Positions 35,546 through 43,754 of a stretch of DNA of 64,000 bases are shown one piece after another. The notes below the pieces were generated by a model. The model searched no databases, was not told the DNA's origin, and saw only the letters and a program-made list of their open reading frames with translations. The DNA comes from Paenibacillus pectinilyticus (lineage in GTDB: Bacteria; Bacillota; Bacilli; Paenibacillales; NBRC-103111), in contig NZ_LYPC01000028.1 of NCBI RefSeq assembly GCF_001700435.1, forward strand, positions 444,288 through 508,287, in the 5' to 3' direction. The stretch's first letter is position 1; each line of letters starts with the position of its first letter. A program made the position numbers and the translations under genes.

Positions 35546-36277
35546 ATGTTTTTATCTATTTTACAAGTCAATTCGGAAGACTTACATCCTTATGCGATCG
35601 TGTGCGGGGATCCCTTCAGGGCGGAGGCGATTGCCCGCAAGCTGGACAACACGCGTGAATTGAACTTCAGCCGGGAATATCGGACTTTTGTAGGCGAAAA
35701 GAATGGCGTACCTATGACGATTGTGAGTCATGGTGTAGGATCACCGGGCGCAGCGGTCTGCTTCGAAGAACTGATCAAAGGCGGCGTCAAGACGCTAATA
35801 CGCGTCGGAACGGCTGGTTCGTACTCCGCGGATGTTCCCCCAGGGAGCCTCGTTGTCAGTACAGCAGCGGTCCGTGAAGAAGGCTTAACTCGCCAACTAG
35901 TGCCGCTAGGCTTTCCCGCAGTTGCCGATCAAGACGTTACACGCGCTCTGTATGAGGCGGCTTCTGAGACGGACGGATTAGTAAAGCTGGGCATCACGGT
36001 TACGTTAGATGCATTCTTCCAAGGGGTTGAGGAATTCCCCCATCGTAAGTACAAGCAAGCGGGTGCTTTAGCGGTTGAAATGGAAATCGCAGCGCTCTAT
36101 GTCATCGCTTCACTGCGTGGTGTGCGTGCTGGTGCGATTGTCGCATTAGATGGCTATGCGGATGCCGATCTGCGTGAAGTATACAACCCGCATACCGATG
36201 TCGTATCCGGGGCTATTGAGCGGGAGATTGACGCTGCGATCGGAGCGATTGTGAAATTAGCGACGGATGGCAAATAG
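35546..36277 (+). CDS. Nucleoside phosphorylase (uridine/purine type)
   Basis: 243 residues from ATG 35546, one base after the stop of the molybdoenzyme gene, with AGGAG upstream. Motifs of the hexameric PNP/UDP family are seen: YAIVCGDPFRAEAIA (phosphate site), HGVGSPGAAVCFEEL, LIRVGTAGSYSADVPPGSLVV and the ribose-binding ALAVEMEIAALYVIASLRGVRAGAIVALDG. It splits a nucleoside into base and ribose 1-phosphate with phosphate, fitting as the metabolic partner of the importer. Whether it prefers uridine or purines is not clear from sequence alone. Confidence 0.9.
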   Translation: MFLSILQVNSEDLHPYAIVCGDPFRAEAIARKLDNTRELNFSREYRTFVGEKNGVPMTIVSHGVGSPGAAVCFEELIKGGVKTLIRVGTAGSYSADVPPGSLVVSTAAVREEGLTRQLVPLGFPAVADQDVTRALYEAASETDGLVKLGITVTLDAFFQGVEEFPHRKYKQAGALAVEMEIAALYVIASLRGVRAGAIVALDGYADADLREVYNPHTDVVSGAIEREIDAAIGAIVKLATDGK

Positions 36278-36316
36278 CGATTTGGATTGTTGTAACTCTC
36301 ATAATCGCATTAAAAA

Positions 36317-36352
36317 AACCTTCAATCCCACATCGTGGAGTTGAAGGTTCTT
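36317..36352. terminator. Bidirectional terminator after the phosphorylase gene
   Basis: AACCTTCAA, inner CCAC...GTGG, then TTGAAGGTT followed by CTTT, and an A-run on the left side. It serves the nucleoside operon and the convergent isomerase gene. The core is shared with the terminator at 23719. Confidence 0.8.
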
Positions 36353-36399
36353 TGTATACTAATGCTTAACGTTATGAACTAGTCCTTAAATCGCTCTTA

Positions 36400-37251
36400 T
36401 TAAGCCAACCATTGCTTCACTTTTGTAGCAAAGTTCTTCAGCATGTCTGCTGAGCCATATTGACCGCTGAAATCCTCAATGCCGAGGTAGCCGTCATAGC
36501 CTACAGCTTTCAAATCGCTGAACAATTGCTTCCAATTCACGATACCTTCGTCAATCGGCGACCAGTCGCTTTTCCACAGCTTGATACCGTCTTCTTCTTC
36601 ACCTGTCAGCTTCCATGCCGCATTTTTCACGTGCACGTGAGCAAGGTAAGGTCCTAGCAATTCAAGCCCCATACGGTAGTTCTCGAAGCCTTCGTGAACC
36701 ATGTTGCCCGCATCGTGAAGAACGCCAATGTGATCTGGGTTGAAGCCAGCAACGAGTCGGTGCGCCGAGCTTGCACTTGTCGAAATCGTTTGGTGGTGAA
36801 TTTCAATGATGCCTTTGACGCCATATTGCTGGGACAATTCTTGGCAATGGTGAAGGTAATCCACCGCTTTGGCAAACAAATCATTATAATTTTGCGTTCT
36901 ATCATAACCTGGTACGCCGACACGAATGAAAGGAACGCCTACTTTTTGCGCAGCTTTGAATACATTTTCTGTTTCGGCAACGTCACAGTTATTCAAGTAC
37001 GGGGTGATGCTTAGGTTCACTAGATTTTCGTTAAGCGCAGCAAGTTTAAAACGCTCCAACTCCGCATCCGAAGCAGCAGGGTCGATCGAGCACAGGTTGT
37101 TTCTCCAGAAGGAAGGCTTCTCCTGGGTCGCGTCAGCTGGGATATCTTTGAAGCGCCATTCAATACCATCAATGCCAGCAGCAACCGCTGCTTTAGCAAG
37201 CTCTTCAGGGGTTAGATCAGGTGTTGCGACAGTAAATACCGATAATTTCAT
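36400..37251 (-). CDS. Sugar phosphate isomerase/epimerase (xylose-isomerase-like TIM barrel)
   Basis: 283 residues forming one TIM barrel of the AP_endonuc_2 superfamily. Metal-binding style motifs are visible: GIDGIEWRF, the Glu in KGIIEIHHQTIS, FNPDHIGVLHDAGNMVHEG, LAHVHVKNA and YDGYLGIEDFSG. It is divergent from an AraC regulator, which is the usual setting for a substrate-induced sugar catabolic gene. GGAGG lies before the ATG. The substrate (a ketose or inositol-type sugar) cannot be fixed from sequence. Confidence 0.88.
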   Translation of the reverse strand: MKLSVFTVATPDLTPEELAKAAVAAGIDGIEWRFKDIPADATQEKPSFWRNNLCSIDPAASDAELERFKLAALNENLVNLSITPYLNNCDVAETENVFKAAQKVGVPFIRVGVPGYDRTQNYNDLFAKAVDYLHHCQELSQQYGVKGIIEIHHQTISTSASSAHRLVAGFNPDHIGVLHDAGNMVHEGFENYRMGLELLGPYLAHVHVKNAAWKLTGEEEDGIKLWKSDWSPIDEGIVNWKQLFSDLKAVGYDGYLGIEDFSGQYGSADMLKNFATKVKQWLA

Positions 37252-37393
37252 ATATAAGCCTCCTTAAGATATAAGCAAGATCAGGTGTAGGTTTATCTCT
37301 CCTATATTTTGCAGTATAATAAAAACGTATTCATTGCATTAATTGGGCAAAAGTTTGCTTATATTGACTCCAACCACTAGAGGAGTGCTTCAC

Positions 37394-38245
37394 ATGCAGG
37401 AAATGTATAACAATCTGGATCAAATGTTAAATTTTCGACACGCAGTCACCCATAATCCAGTTCCACTTGATTTCCATCAGCATCAGGACCAATACGAAAT
37501 TTACTTCTTCCTGACAGGCGATGTTCATTATTTTATCGAGAAGCAAGTGTACCCTTTGCAGTACGGCGACCTCCTGATCATGCATAGCAATGAGCTGCAC
37601 CGACCTAATTTTCAGTCCAAGAAACAGCGTTATGAGAATGTCGTGATTCACTTCAATCCCGCTCTGCTGCAACATTTCAATTCTTCGCAGTTCGATTTGT
37701 TGGACTGCTTCAATAACCGTGTGTTTGGTGAGCAAAATCGGATGAGATTAACGCCGCCGCAGATCGACGACATCATGAAGTTATATGAGCGGATGGAAAT
37801 GCACCGCCGCCCTCAAGCGCTACCAGGCTCAGATATCCTGTTCGTAGCCACCTTTATCGAGCTGCTGGTCTTTATTAATCGGATTTTCCACCAGCAAGGC
37901 AAACAAGAAGAACCGGTCATCATGCCGGACAAGCTCTCCTCCTTATTCGCCTTCATTGACGAAAATCTCGATCAAGATCTATCTCTCGAGGTGCTCGAGC
38001 AGGTCGTCTTCATGAATCGCTCCTACTTGTGCCGACTGTTCAAAAAGCATACCGGCAGCACGATACACGAGCATATCCTGTTCAAACGCATTGCCAGAGC
38101 CAAACACTTGCTGCGCGAAGGCTCTACCGTCACCGACACCTGCCAGCTGGCCGGCTTTAATGATTATTCGAACTTTATTCGGACGTTCAAAAAGGCCGTA
38201 GGCCTGCCGCCAAGACAGTACCAGTCGCAGCAGCGACGGGTGTGA
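37394..38245 (+). CDS. AraC-family transcriptional regulator
   Basis: 283 residues from ATG 37394 with GAGGAG 11 bases upstream. A start further up at 37343 lacks a site. The N-terminal cupin sensor domain (about 15-160) contains FHQHQDQYEIYFFLTG and YPLQYGDLLIMHSNELHRP. The C-terminal double HTH (about 185-280) contains SLEVLEQVVFMNRSYLCRLFKKHTG and DTCQLAGFNDYSNFIRTFKKAVG. It probably controls the divergent isomerase/epimerase in response to a sugar. The gene ends at a palindrome and a strong terminator. Confidence 0.93.
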   Translation: MQEMYNNLDQMLNFRHAVTHNPVPLDFHQHQDQYEIYFFLTGDVHYFIEKQVYPLQYGDLLIMHSNELHRPNFQSKKQRYENVVIHFNPALLQHFNSSQFDLLDCFNNRVFGEQNRMRLTPPQIDDIMKLYERMEMHRRPQALPGSDILFVATFIELLVFINRIFHQQGKQEEPVIMPDKLSSLFAFIDENLDQDLSLEVLEQVVFMNRSYLCRLFKKHTGSTIHEHILFKRIARAKHLLREGSTVTDTCQLAGFNDYSNFIRTFKKAVGLPPRQYQSQQRRV

Positions 38246-38268
38246 CACACTACTCCCGTGGGATGCTG

Positions 38269-38286
38269 GCTAACTGTACAGTTAGC
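38269..38286. repeat. 18-bp perfect palindrome
   Basis: GCTAACTGTACAGTTAGC, an uninterrupted palindrome 23 bases after the AraC stop. It is too tight to fold as a hairpin terminator and looks more like a protein site, but it lies downstream of both flanking genes. Confidence 0.6.
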
Positions 38287-38302
38287 GTAAGCTATTAGAA
38301 AA

Positions 38303-38347
38303 CAAAAAGGTTGTCCACACGTCTACCAGACGTTGGGCAACCTTTTT
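38303..38347. terminator. Bidirectional terminator
   Basis: AAAAAGGTTG...ACGTCT, loop, AGACGT...CAACCTTTTT. A long stem with A and T runs on the two sides separates convergent genes. Confidence 0.88.
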
Positions 38348-38363
38348 GGTATGAAGCGGAAAC

Positions 38364-39479
38364 CTATTTCAGGTTTTCCGGATTCAGTTGAAGAAGCTCA
38401 GGCAGCACGAAGATTCCGTCCTTACGGATCAGAACATCGTCAAACCAAATTTCGCCGCCGCCGTATTCCGGACGTTGGATGTTGACCATGTCCCAGTGTA
38501 GCGAGGATTTATTGCCGTTGTAGGCATCATCATAGCAATTACCAGGTGTGAAGTGGAAGCTGCCATCGATTTTCTCATCGAAGAGAATATCTTTCATTGG
38601 ATGCTGAATATAAGGATTCACGCCGATCGCGAACTCACCGACATAGCGAGCGCCTTCATCCATATCGAAAATTTCGTTAATGCGATCCGTATCATTCGCA
38701 GTCGCTTTAACGATTTTACCATTTTCAAAATGAAGCACCACGTTCTCGAAAATGAAGCCATCATGCGGCGAAGGTGTGTTGTAAGAAATGACGCCGTTAA
38801 CGGAATCACGAACCGGTGCAGAGTAAACTTCACCATCCGGGATGTTCAGTTCGCCGTCGCATTTGACGCCGCCGATACCTTTGATGGAGAACGTCAAATC
38901 CGTTCCAGGGCCTACCAGGCGCACTTTATCAGTACGATCCATCAGCTCTTTCAGCGGATCCATCGCTTTGGACATTTTGCCATAATCCATCGTACATACA
39001 TTGAAGTAGAAATCTTCGAACGCGTCTGTGCTCATGCTAGCCAGCTGCGCCATGGATGACGTTGGGTAACGCAGAACGACCCATCTCGTATCCTTCACGC
39101 GGACATCGAAATGAACCTGTTGATAGTACACGGAGTTGTAAAGCTTCATACGATCGGCTGGAATATCCGACATCTCATAAATATTAGCGCCACCGCGTAC
39201 GCCTATGTAGCCTTGCATTTGTTTCATTTGAAACGCGTCCGCATCTGCCCACGTTTGCATTTGAGCTTCTGTACCATTCATCACAAGCTCACGAATCACA
39301 GCATGATCACGCAAATTGACGAAAGGATGCGCACCCGCGGCGTGCAATTTCTTGACAATTTCCTTCACGAGCGCGGCATCAATGCCGTAAGCTTCTATTA
39401 AAATGTTTTCACCAGGCTGTGCTTTAACTGAATAATTTACCAATACGTCTGCGAGCTTCGTTAATCTAGGATCCAACAT
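38364..39479 (-). CDS. M29-family (thermophilic-type) aminopeptidase
   Basis: 371 residues, typical of AmpS/PepS/aminopeptidase T enzymes with a two-metal site. Signature segments are RLTKLADVLVNYSVKAQPGENI at the start, the ligand-bearing GELNIPDGEVYSAPV, FENVVLHFENGKIV, EGARYVGEFAIGVNP and the C-terminal SLHWDMVNIQRPEYGGGEIWFDDVLIRKDGIF. It removes N-terminal amino acids from peptides in the cytosol. It is preceded three bases upstream by an HTH regulator gene in the same direction, so the two are co-transcribed. The start ATG is at 39479. Confidence 0.95.
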   Translation of the reverse strand: MLDPRLTKLADVLVNYSVKAQPGENILIEAYGIDAALVKEIVKKLHAAGAHPFVNLRDHAVIRELVMNGTEAQMQTWADADAFQMKQMQGYIGVRGGANIYEMSDIPADRMKLYNSVYYQQVHFDVRVKDTRWVVLRYPTSSMAQLASMSTDAFEDFYFNVCTMDYGKMSKAMDPLKELMDRTDKVRLVGPGTDLTFSIKGIGGVKCDGELNIPDGEVYSAPVRDSVNGVISYNTPSPHDGFIFENVVLHFENGKIVKATANDTDRINEIFDMDEGARYVGEFAIGVNPYIQHPMKDILFDEKIDGSFHFTPGNCYDDAYNGNKSSLHWDMVNIQRPEYGGGEIWFDDVLIRKDGIFVLPELLQLNPENLK

Positions 39480-39482
39480 GTG

Positions 39483-40112
39483 TTATCTCTCCTCTTCTTT
39501 GGCGGGTACACGGGGATCTGCAGGCTCGACCGGATCAAACGCCGCTTCATGTGTCTGGAAGCCAACGGTTGTCAAATAGAACCATTCCCCATTCTCTTCC
39601 TGCTCAGCATCGAGCTCATAAATCAGCGCACGAAATTTCGTTAACCATTCGGCATATTTCGCTTTGCTCATTTTCACTTCAACCTGCGTCATGATGATCG
39701 GCCATTGGGATCGGTCGGGTGATGGAATCTGAAACGCCTCTTCGGGCGCATGAATCGCTCTGTTTCTAGCATGCCCAAGTACGCTTAATGTACGTTCGCG
39801 GTAGTAATTTTCTACCTCCGAGACATAAGGAAGCAAGTTCTGTCCAGGCACGAAACCACGTGCTACGGCACGATAAAATTTTTGCACAATACCATTCTTT
39901 AGCTCTGTACGAACAACAAAAATCAGATCATGACGCTCAAGTTCATTCAAATGATAATGCACTTTGGCGCGCGCCATTCCTAGCAGTTTTGCCAACTGTT
40001 GGCCGGTATAAGCTTTCTCTATGAGAAGAAGCAGTACTCTAGCACGAAGTGGATCACTTATCGTTTTGAGTTGTTCTAGTTCTTCAATGATATAAACAGG
40101 CTGTAGCTTCAT
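39483..40112 (-). CDS. ArsR-like winged-helix regulator
   Basis: 209 residues. The N-terminal winged helix (about 10-90) is clear: TISDPLRARVLLLLIEKAYTG, QQLAKLLGMARAKVHYHLNELERHDLIFVV. This is the HTH_20/ArsR arrangement. The C-terminal domain is unassigned. It has no Cys-rich metal site, so metal sensing is not supported. The gene leads the two-gene unit with the M29 aminopeptidase, which suggests control of peptide use or autoregulation. The ATG is preceded by GGGAGG. Confidence 0.85.
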   Translation of the reverse strand: MKLQPVYIIEELEQLKTISDPLRARVLLLLIEKAYTGQQLAKLLGMARAKVHYHLNELERHDLIFVVRTELKNGIVQKFYRAVARGFVPGQNLLPYVSEVENYYRERTLSVLGHARNRAIHAPEEAFQIPSPDRSQWPIIMTQVEVKMSKAKYAEWLTKFRALIYELDAEQEENGEWFYLTTVGFQTHEAAFDPVEPADPRVPAKEEER

Positions 40113-40361
40113 CTTGGATCCGACCTCCCTCTCTGTACCGAAAAAGCCTTATAATATGCGCTTTTGGGTCAACATTTAACCTCTAAACGAGATTAATTAA
40201 ACGACGGTCAAATCTTTTTAACCGTATCATAATCCTAAACAGAATCTATGTCAATTGCGGTTTCAGGCTACCTAAAGATCCAGTACGGAGCCTTTATCTA
40301 GGCGACATTTCACCGCTTTAACGAGTTACCGAAATTAAGCTTTCTACTATGGTAGCAAAAA

Positions 40362-40397
40362 GCGACGTTTCTGTCACCATAAAGGTAGAAACGTCGC
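40362..40397 (-). terminator. Intrinsic terminator of the thiDE unit
   Basis: GCGACGTTTCT, 14-base loop, AGAAACGTCGC: a perfect 11-base stem, followed on the minus strand by TTTTT. It lies in the 509-base gap between the HTH regulator and thiE (40113-40621). The rest of that gap is A+T-rich leader sequence and the repeats at 40541. Confidence 0.85.
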
Positions 40398-40540
40398 AAG
40401 GAAAATAATAGATAGGAAACAAGTCTAGCATTCGACGGCATCGAACTACAGGGTTTGACCTCCGTCATGCGTCGGTGCCACAACGCGCGTTCGGGGTACG
40501 CGGGTTTTATTTGACGGGTGATGTGCCAGTTTTTTTAAAA

Positions 40541-40642
40541 GGCAGAGCAACGAGCAGGCTAGTGGTAGAGCAATGGGCAGTGGGCCTTGCTAGTGGCAGA
40601 GCTGTGAGCACTACGCCTAGGTTAGAGGTAGAGCAATGAGCT
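40541..40642. repeat. Degenerate repeats of the thiE 3' end
   Basis: The 16-base phrase GGTAGAGCAATGAGCT at 40627, which covers the last codons of thiE, recurs with few changes at 40595, 40564 and 40541. The repeats run past the stop codon into non-coding DNA. Confidence 0.75.
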
Positions 40643-41281
40643 CAGTGCCTCAGCGGCTTCGCGCGGCGCGCGAGCGCCTGCGATGGCGCTCACCACCGCC
40701 ACGCCGTCCGCGCCTGCGCGGATGACGGCGCTCGCATTCGTAGCATCGATGCCACCGATGCCCACGAGCGGGAGCTGGATGCCGCCTGCGCGCATCCGCG
40801 CGATACCGGCAGGCCCCTGAGCCTCACGCGCATCGAGCTTCGTGCGCGTGGCGTACTGGGGGCCTACGCCGAGATAGTCGGCGCCTTCGGCCAGCGCCGA
40901 CTGGGCTTCGCCCAGATCGTGGGCCGACACGCCCACGATCATGTTCGGCAGCCGCTTCCGCACAGCGGCGGCTGGCGCATCCTCTTGGCCGATGTGGATG
41001 CCATCGGCCTCAAGCTCTAGAGCCAGCCGTTCATCATCGTTGACGATGAACGGGATCGCGCGCTGCGCGCAAAGCCGGCGCAGCCGCGCGCCCAGCGCGA
41101 GCAGCGCTGGCCCCTGCAGGGCGCCGGGGCCTTTCTCGCGCAGCTGAAACATCGTAATGCCGCCGTCGATAGCGGCTTCCAGCACGTCGTACGGATCTGC
41201 CCCGCTGCAATTGGGGCTGCCCATCACCAGATATAGACGCAGCGCTTTACGCAGCTCTTCCTGATTCATCGCTAGGCTCAT
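40622..41281 (-). CDS. thiE: Thiamin phosphate synthase
   Basis: 219 residues. The ATG at 41281 overlaps the thiD stop by four bases and has GAGGTG upstream; longer frames run into thiD. ThiE joins HMP pyrophosphate and thiazole phosphate to thiamin phosphate. The TIM barrel motifs are intact: RLYLVMGSP, MFQLREK (pyrophosphate and metal), FIVNDDERLALELEADGIHIGQED, YLGVGPQYATRTK and LVGIGGI. The gene is extremely rich in G+C compared with its flanks. Its last codons lie in a short repeat. It is the last gene of the thi region, with a terminator further on. Confidence 0.95.
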   Translation of the reverse strand: MSLAMNQEELRKALRLYLVMGSPNCSGADPYDVLEAAIDGGITMFQLREKGPGALQGPALLALGARLRRLCAQRAIPFIVNDDERLALELEADGIHIGQEDAPAAAVRKRLPNMIVGVSAHDLGEAQSALAEGADYLGVGPQYATRTKLDAREAQGPAGIARMRAGGIQLPLVGIGGIDATNASAVIRAGADGVAVVSAIAGARAPREAAEALSSLLYL

Positions 41282-42117
41282 CGCACACCTCGTGTTGCTT
41301 CGTCTTTTTGAGCAGCTCGAACACCTTGTTGATACGCCCAATGATTCGTAGGCCCATGCCCACTTCCGATATGCAAAGGCTCCGAGATCGCAGCGTGGAT
41401 AAAGCTTTTGGCCAATTGAAGCGAAGCTGTAATTGGACGTCCTTGCGCTAATCCCGAAGTTAAAGCCGCCGCAAACGTGCACCCCGTTCCATGCGTATGT
41501 TGCGTAACTAACCTCCGAGACGTAAATTCCTTAAACGAAAATCCGTCATATAATAAGTCCGTCGCCTGTTCTGAATCGGCATCATGACCGCCTTTGATCA
41601 ACACATGCTTGCAGCCGAATTCATAGATACGCTTCGCCGCTTGCTGGCGAGACGCCAAATCTGTAATTCGTATACCACTTATCGCCTCAGCTTCCGGGAT
41701 ATTCGGTGTGACCACATCAGCCAGCGGAAGCAACTTATGAATCATCGCATCGATCGCCTCCTGCTGTAGAAGCGAAGCACCGCCTTTAGCAATCATCACT
41801 GGGTCCACCACGATCTGCTTCCATCCATACTTGTCAATGGCTGCAGCCACAATACGAATGATATCTCCGCTAAAAAGCATTCCTGTCTTCAACGCATCCG
41901 GCCGCAAGTCTTCGCCTATCGAAGCCAACTGCCGTTCGATCGCTTCCGTGCTCATCGGGTAAACACCTTGCACCCCTAACGTATTCTGCGCGGTAACGGC
42001 CGTAATGACAGACATGCCATACACGCCTAACTCCTGGAAAGTTTTCAGATCCGCTTGAATTCCCGCACCACCGCCACTATCTGAACCTGCTATTGTTAAT
42101 GCCTTATAGATCGCCAC
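41278..42117 (-). CDS. thiD: HMP/HMP-P kinase
   Basis: 279 residues of the ribokinase-like ThiD family. Motifs include ALTIAGSDSGGGAGIQADLKTF, the substrate loop VYGMSVITAVTAQNT, IVVDPVMIAKGG, VVTPNIPEAE, VLIKGGH and the anion-hole motif THGTGCTFAAALTS. It phosphorylates hydroxymethylpyrimidine twice in thiamin synthesis and salvage. It is coupled to thiE by a four-base overlap. A 626-base gap with repeats separates it from thiG, so it may have its own promoter or depend on read-through. Confidence 0.96.
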   Translation of the reverse strand: MAIYKALTIAGSDSGGGAGIQADLKTFQELGVYGMSVITAVTAQNTLGVQGVYPMSTEAIERQLASIGEDLRPDALKTGMLFSGDIIRIVAAAIDKYGWKQIVVDPVMIAKGGASLLQQEAIDAMIHKLLPLADVVTPNIPEAEAISGIRITDLASRQQAAKRIYEFGCKHVLIKGGHDADSEQATDLLYDGFSFKEFTSRRLVTQHTHGTGCTFAAALTSGLAQGRPITASLQLAKSFIHAAISEPLHIGSGHGPTNHWAYQQGVRAAQKDEATRGVR

Positions 42118-42201
42118 GTTGCTCCCCCTTTCTGAGTTTTATTAAGAAATTTGATTTGTAATGTTTTTAATTTATGATTTGAGCTAAAACTCGAGATTGA
42201 A

Positions 42202-42291
42202 TTGGTACAATACGCTCTAGCTTGGAACTGAACAATACATGCTAGTTAAAGTTGGTACTGTTCATTCTAGTTTGAAATTGTGTTATTCGAG
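42202..42291. repeat. Two-unit 50-bp repeat in the thiG-thiD gap
   Basis: TTGGTAC...TCTAG recurs at 42202 and 42252, exactly 50 bases apart. Each unit also contains an internal weaker copy (TTGGAAC at 42222, TTGAAAT at 42272, again 50 apart). This is non-coding sequence, and its step is like that of the palindromic arrays elsewhere. Confidence 0.65.
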
Positions 42292-42330
42292 GTTAGACTT
42301 CTCGTGCAGAATCGCCGACGTATAAAAAAA

Positions 42331-42508
42331 CTGCAAAAGTGCATCCTTTTACCCCTCATTCACACTAAAATAGGAAAAGCCTGCGAATATGCAGGTCATT
42401 CTGCATAATTCATCTAATTAAGCTGATTTCTTAGAAAAAGCCTGCATATTCGCAGGTATTCTTCTATGGAGGGGCTAATTCGCTAATAAAACCTGCAGTT
42501 TTGCAGGT
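42331..42508. repeat. Palindromic array CCTGC-N6-GCAGG, steps 50/61/51
   Basis: The core CTGC starts at 42331, 42381, 42442 and 42493. The last three copies form perfect or near-perfect hairpins (CCTGCGAATATGCAGG, CCTGCATATTCGCAGG, ACCTGCAGTTTTGCAGGT), each preceded by an A-run. The first is degenerate. With the 42202 repeat it fills most of the 626-base gap 42118-42743. Confidence 0.85.
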
Positions 42509-42694
42509 TTCATTATGTTCATAAGGAGATTTGGGTGTCACAAGTAGATTAGTTCGAAGGTTACGTTGTTGCCAGAGTGATTCGCAGATTGTACGGTCGT
42601 GCTGAATGTGTAGCTATTGCGATGTGTGTTCCGTTTGTGCTATTTGCACCAATGGTGCAAATTGTAGAGATTACACATAGAATCTAATAGTTAT

Positions 42695-42732
42695 GTGGGT
42701 AGGGTCATGGGCCAACCCTTGACCCTACCCAC
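42695..42732 (-). terminator. Strong hairpin after thiG without U-run
   Basis: GTGGGTAGGGTCA pairs perfectly with TGACCCTACCCAC (13 bases) 11 bases after the thiG stop. No run of T follows on either strand, so it may be a partial terminator or an mRNA 3' stabiliser. Confidence 0.6.
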
Positions 42733-42743
42733 TAACACTCCAC

Positions 42744-43511
42744 TTACACCCGACTCAAGCCCTCCATCGGACTGCTCGCCGAAGCATATCTCTTTTTCGG
42801 TATGCGACCCGCCTCAAAGCCAGCGCGTCCCGCTTCAATCGCGAGTTTCATGGCATAAGCCATTTTGACAGGATCCTTCGCGCCTGATACTGCTGTGTTA
42901 AGCAGCACGCCGTCTGCTCCCATTTCCATAGCCAACGCTGCATCCGATGGTGCACCGATTCCCGCATCTACGATAACCGGAACGGTTGCTTGCTCGATGA
43001 TGAAGCTCAGGTTCAGCGGATTAATAATCCCTTGACCTGTGCCAATCGGTGATGCGCCTGGCATAATAGCATGGACGCCCAAGGCTTGCAAACGTTTGGC
43101 CAATAAGACATCATCCGACGTGTACGGAAGTACGATAAAACCTTCCTCCAGCAGCATTTCAGAGGCTTTCAACGTTTCCACTGGATCTGGCAGCAGGGTC
43201 ATTTCATCGCCTATAACTTCGACTTTGATCATATCGCATAACCCAGAGGCTTTCGCTAACCGCGCGATACGAACAGCTTCTTCGGCTGTTTTGGCACCAG
43301 CTGTGTTCGGCAGTAAAGTGAATTTCGATACATCCAGCATCGATAAGAAATTCGGCTGACTCGCTTCAAAAATGTTCATCCTTCGCACCGCAAACGTCAA
43401 AATTTGTGATTCACTGATATCTACCGCTTGTTTTTGAATCTGGAAATTCGGAAATTTCCCCGTACCTAGCAGCAAGCGTGAACGAAACTCATAAGGACCG
43501 ATTTTTAACAT
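42744..43511 (-). CDS. thiG: Thiazole synthase
   Basis: 255 residues from ATG 43511 (GGAGG upstream, seven bases after the thiS stop begins). ThiG builds the thiazole phosphate ring from deoxyxylulose phosphate, dehydroglycine and the ThiS thiocarboxylate. Motifs are FRSRLLLGTGKF, LPNTAGAKTAEEAVRIARLA, the Schiff-base Lys in DMIKVEVIGD, GFIVLPYTSDD, MPGASPIGTGQGI, PVIVDAGIGAPSDAALAMEMGADGVLLNTAVSGA. The sequence is complete and normal in length. It lies in the tenI-thiO-thiS-thiG unit. Confidence 0.97.
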   Translation of the reverse strand: MLKIGPYEFRSRLLLGTGKFPNFQIQKQAVDISESQILTFAVRRMNIFEASQPNFLSMLDVSKFTLLPNTAGAKTAEEAVRIARLAKASGLCDMIKVEVIGDEMTLLPDPVETLKASEMLLEEGFIVLPYTSDDVLLAKRLQALGVHAIMPGASPIGTGQGIINPLNLSFIIEQATVPVIVDAGIGAPSDAALAMEMGADGVLLNTAVSGAKDPVKMAYAMKLAIEAGRAGFEAGRIPKKRYASASSPMEGLSRV

Positions 43512-43515
43512 GTGA

Positions 43516-43722
43516 TTATCCTCCTCCAACAAAATGTACGATCTCGATTTGATGCCCTTCCGCAAGCTTAGCCCCTGCGTGATTCTCTTTATGTAAAATG
43601 GCTGCGTTATGCTCGACCACGAGCATTTTGTCGCTTAGATCGAAATGTGCGAGCAGCTCTTCAACGGTCCGAATTGTTTCGGGTACGTCTACTTGCTCGC
43701 CGTTAATGTGCAATTTCAACAC
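43516..43722 (-). CDS. thiS: Sulfur carrier protein ThiS
   Basis: 68 residues with the ubiquitin-like fold and the required C-terminal Gly-Gly (HFVGGG), which is converted to a thiocarboxylate as sulfur donor for ThiG. The start is GTG at 43722, with AAGGAA about nine bases upstream; the TTG directly after is an alternative. thiO ends 32 bases before this start. No thiF, the adenylyltransferase that activates ThiS, is present in this cluster, so MoeB or a distant ThiF must serve. Confidence 0.94.
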   Translation of the reverse strand: MLKLHINGEQVDVPETIRTVEELLAHFDLSDKMLVVEHNAAILHKENHAGAKLAEGHQIEIVHFVGGG

Positions 43723-43754
43723 TCATCGCTTCCTTTCCTGTGCTTGAACATACT

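Noticed and set aside
36454..37014. Plus-strand open frames opposite the isomerase gene
   Set aside because: They have no ribosome sites, and the minus-strand frame is a complete TIM-barrel enzyme.
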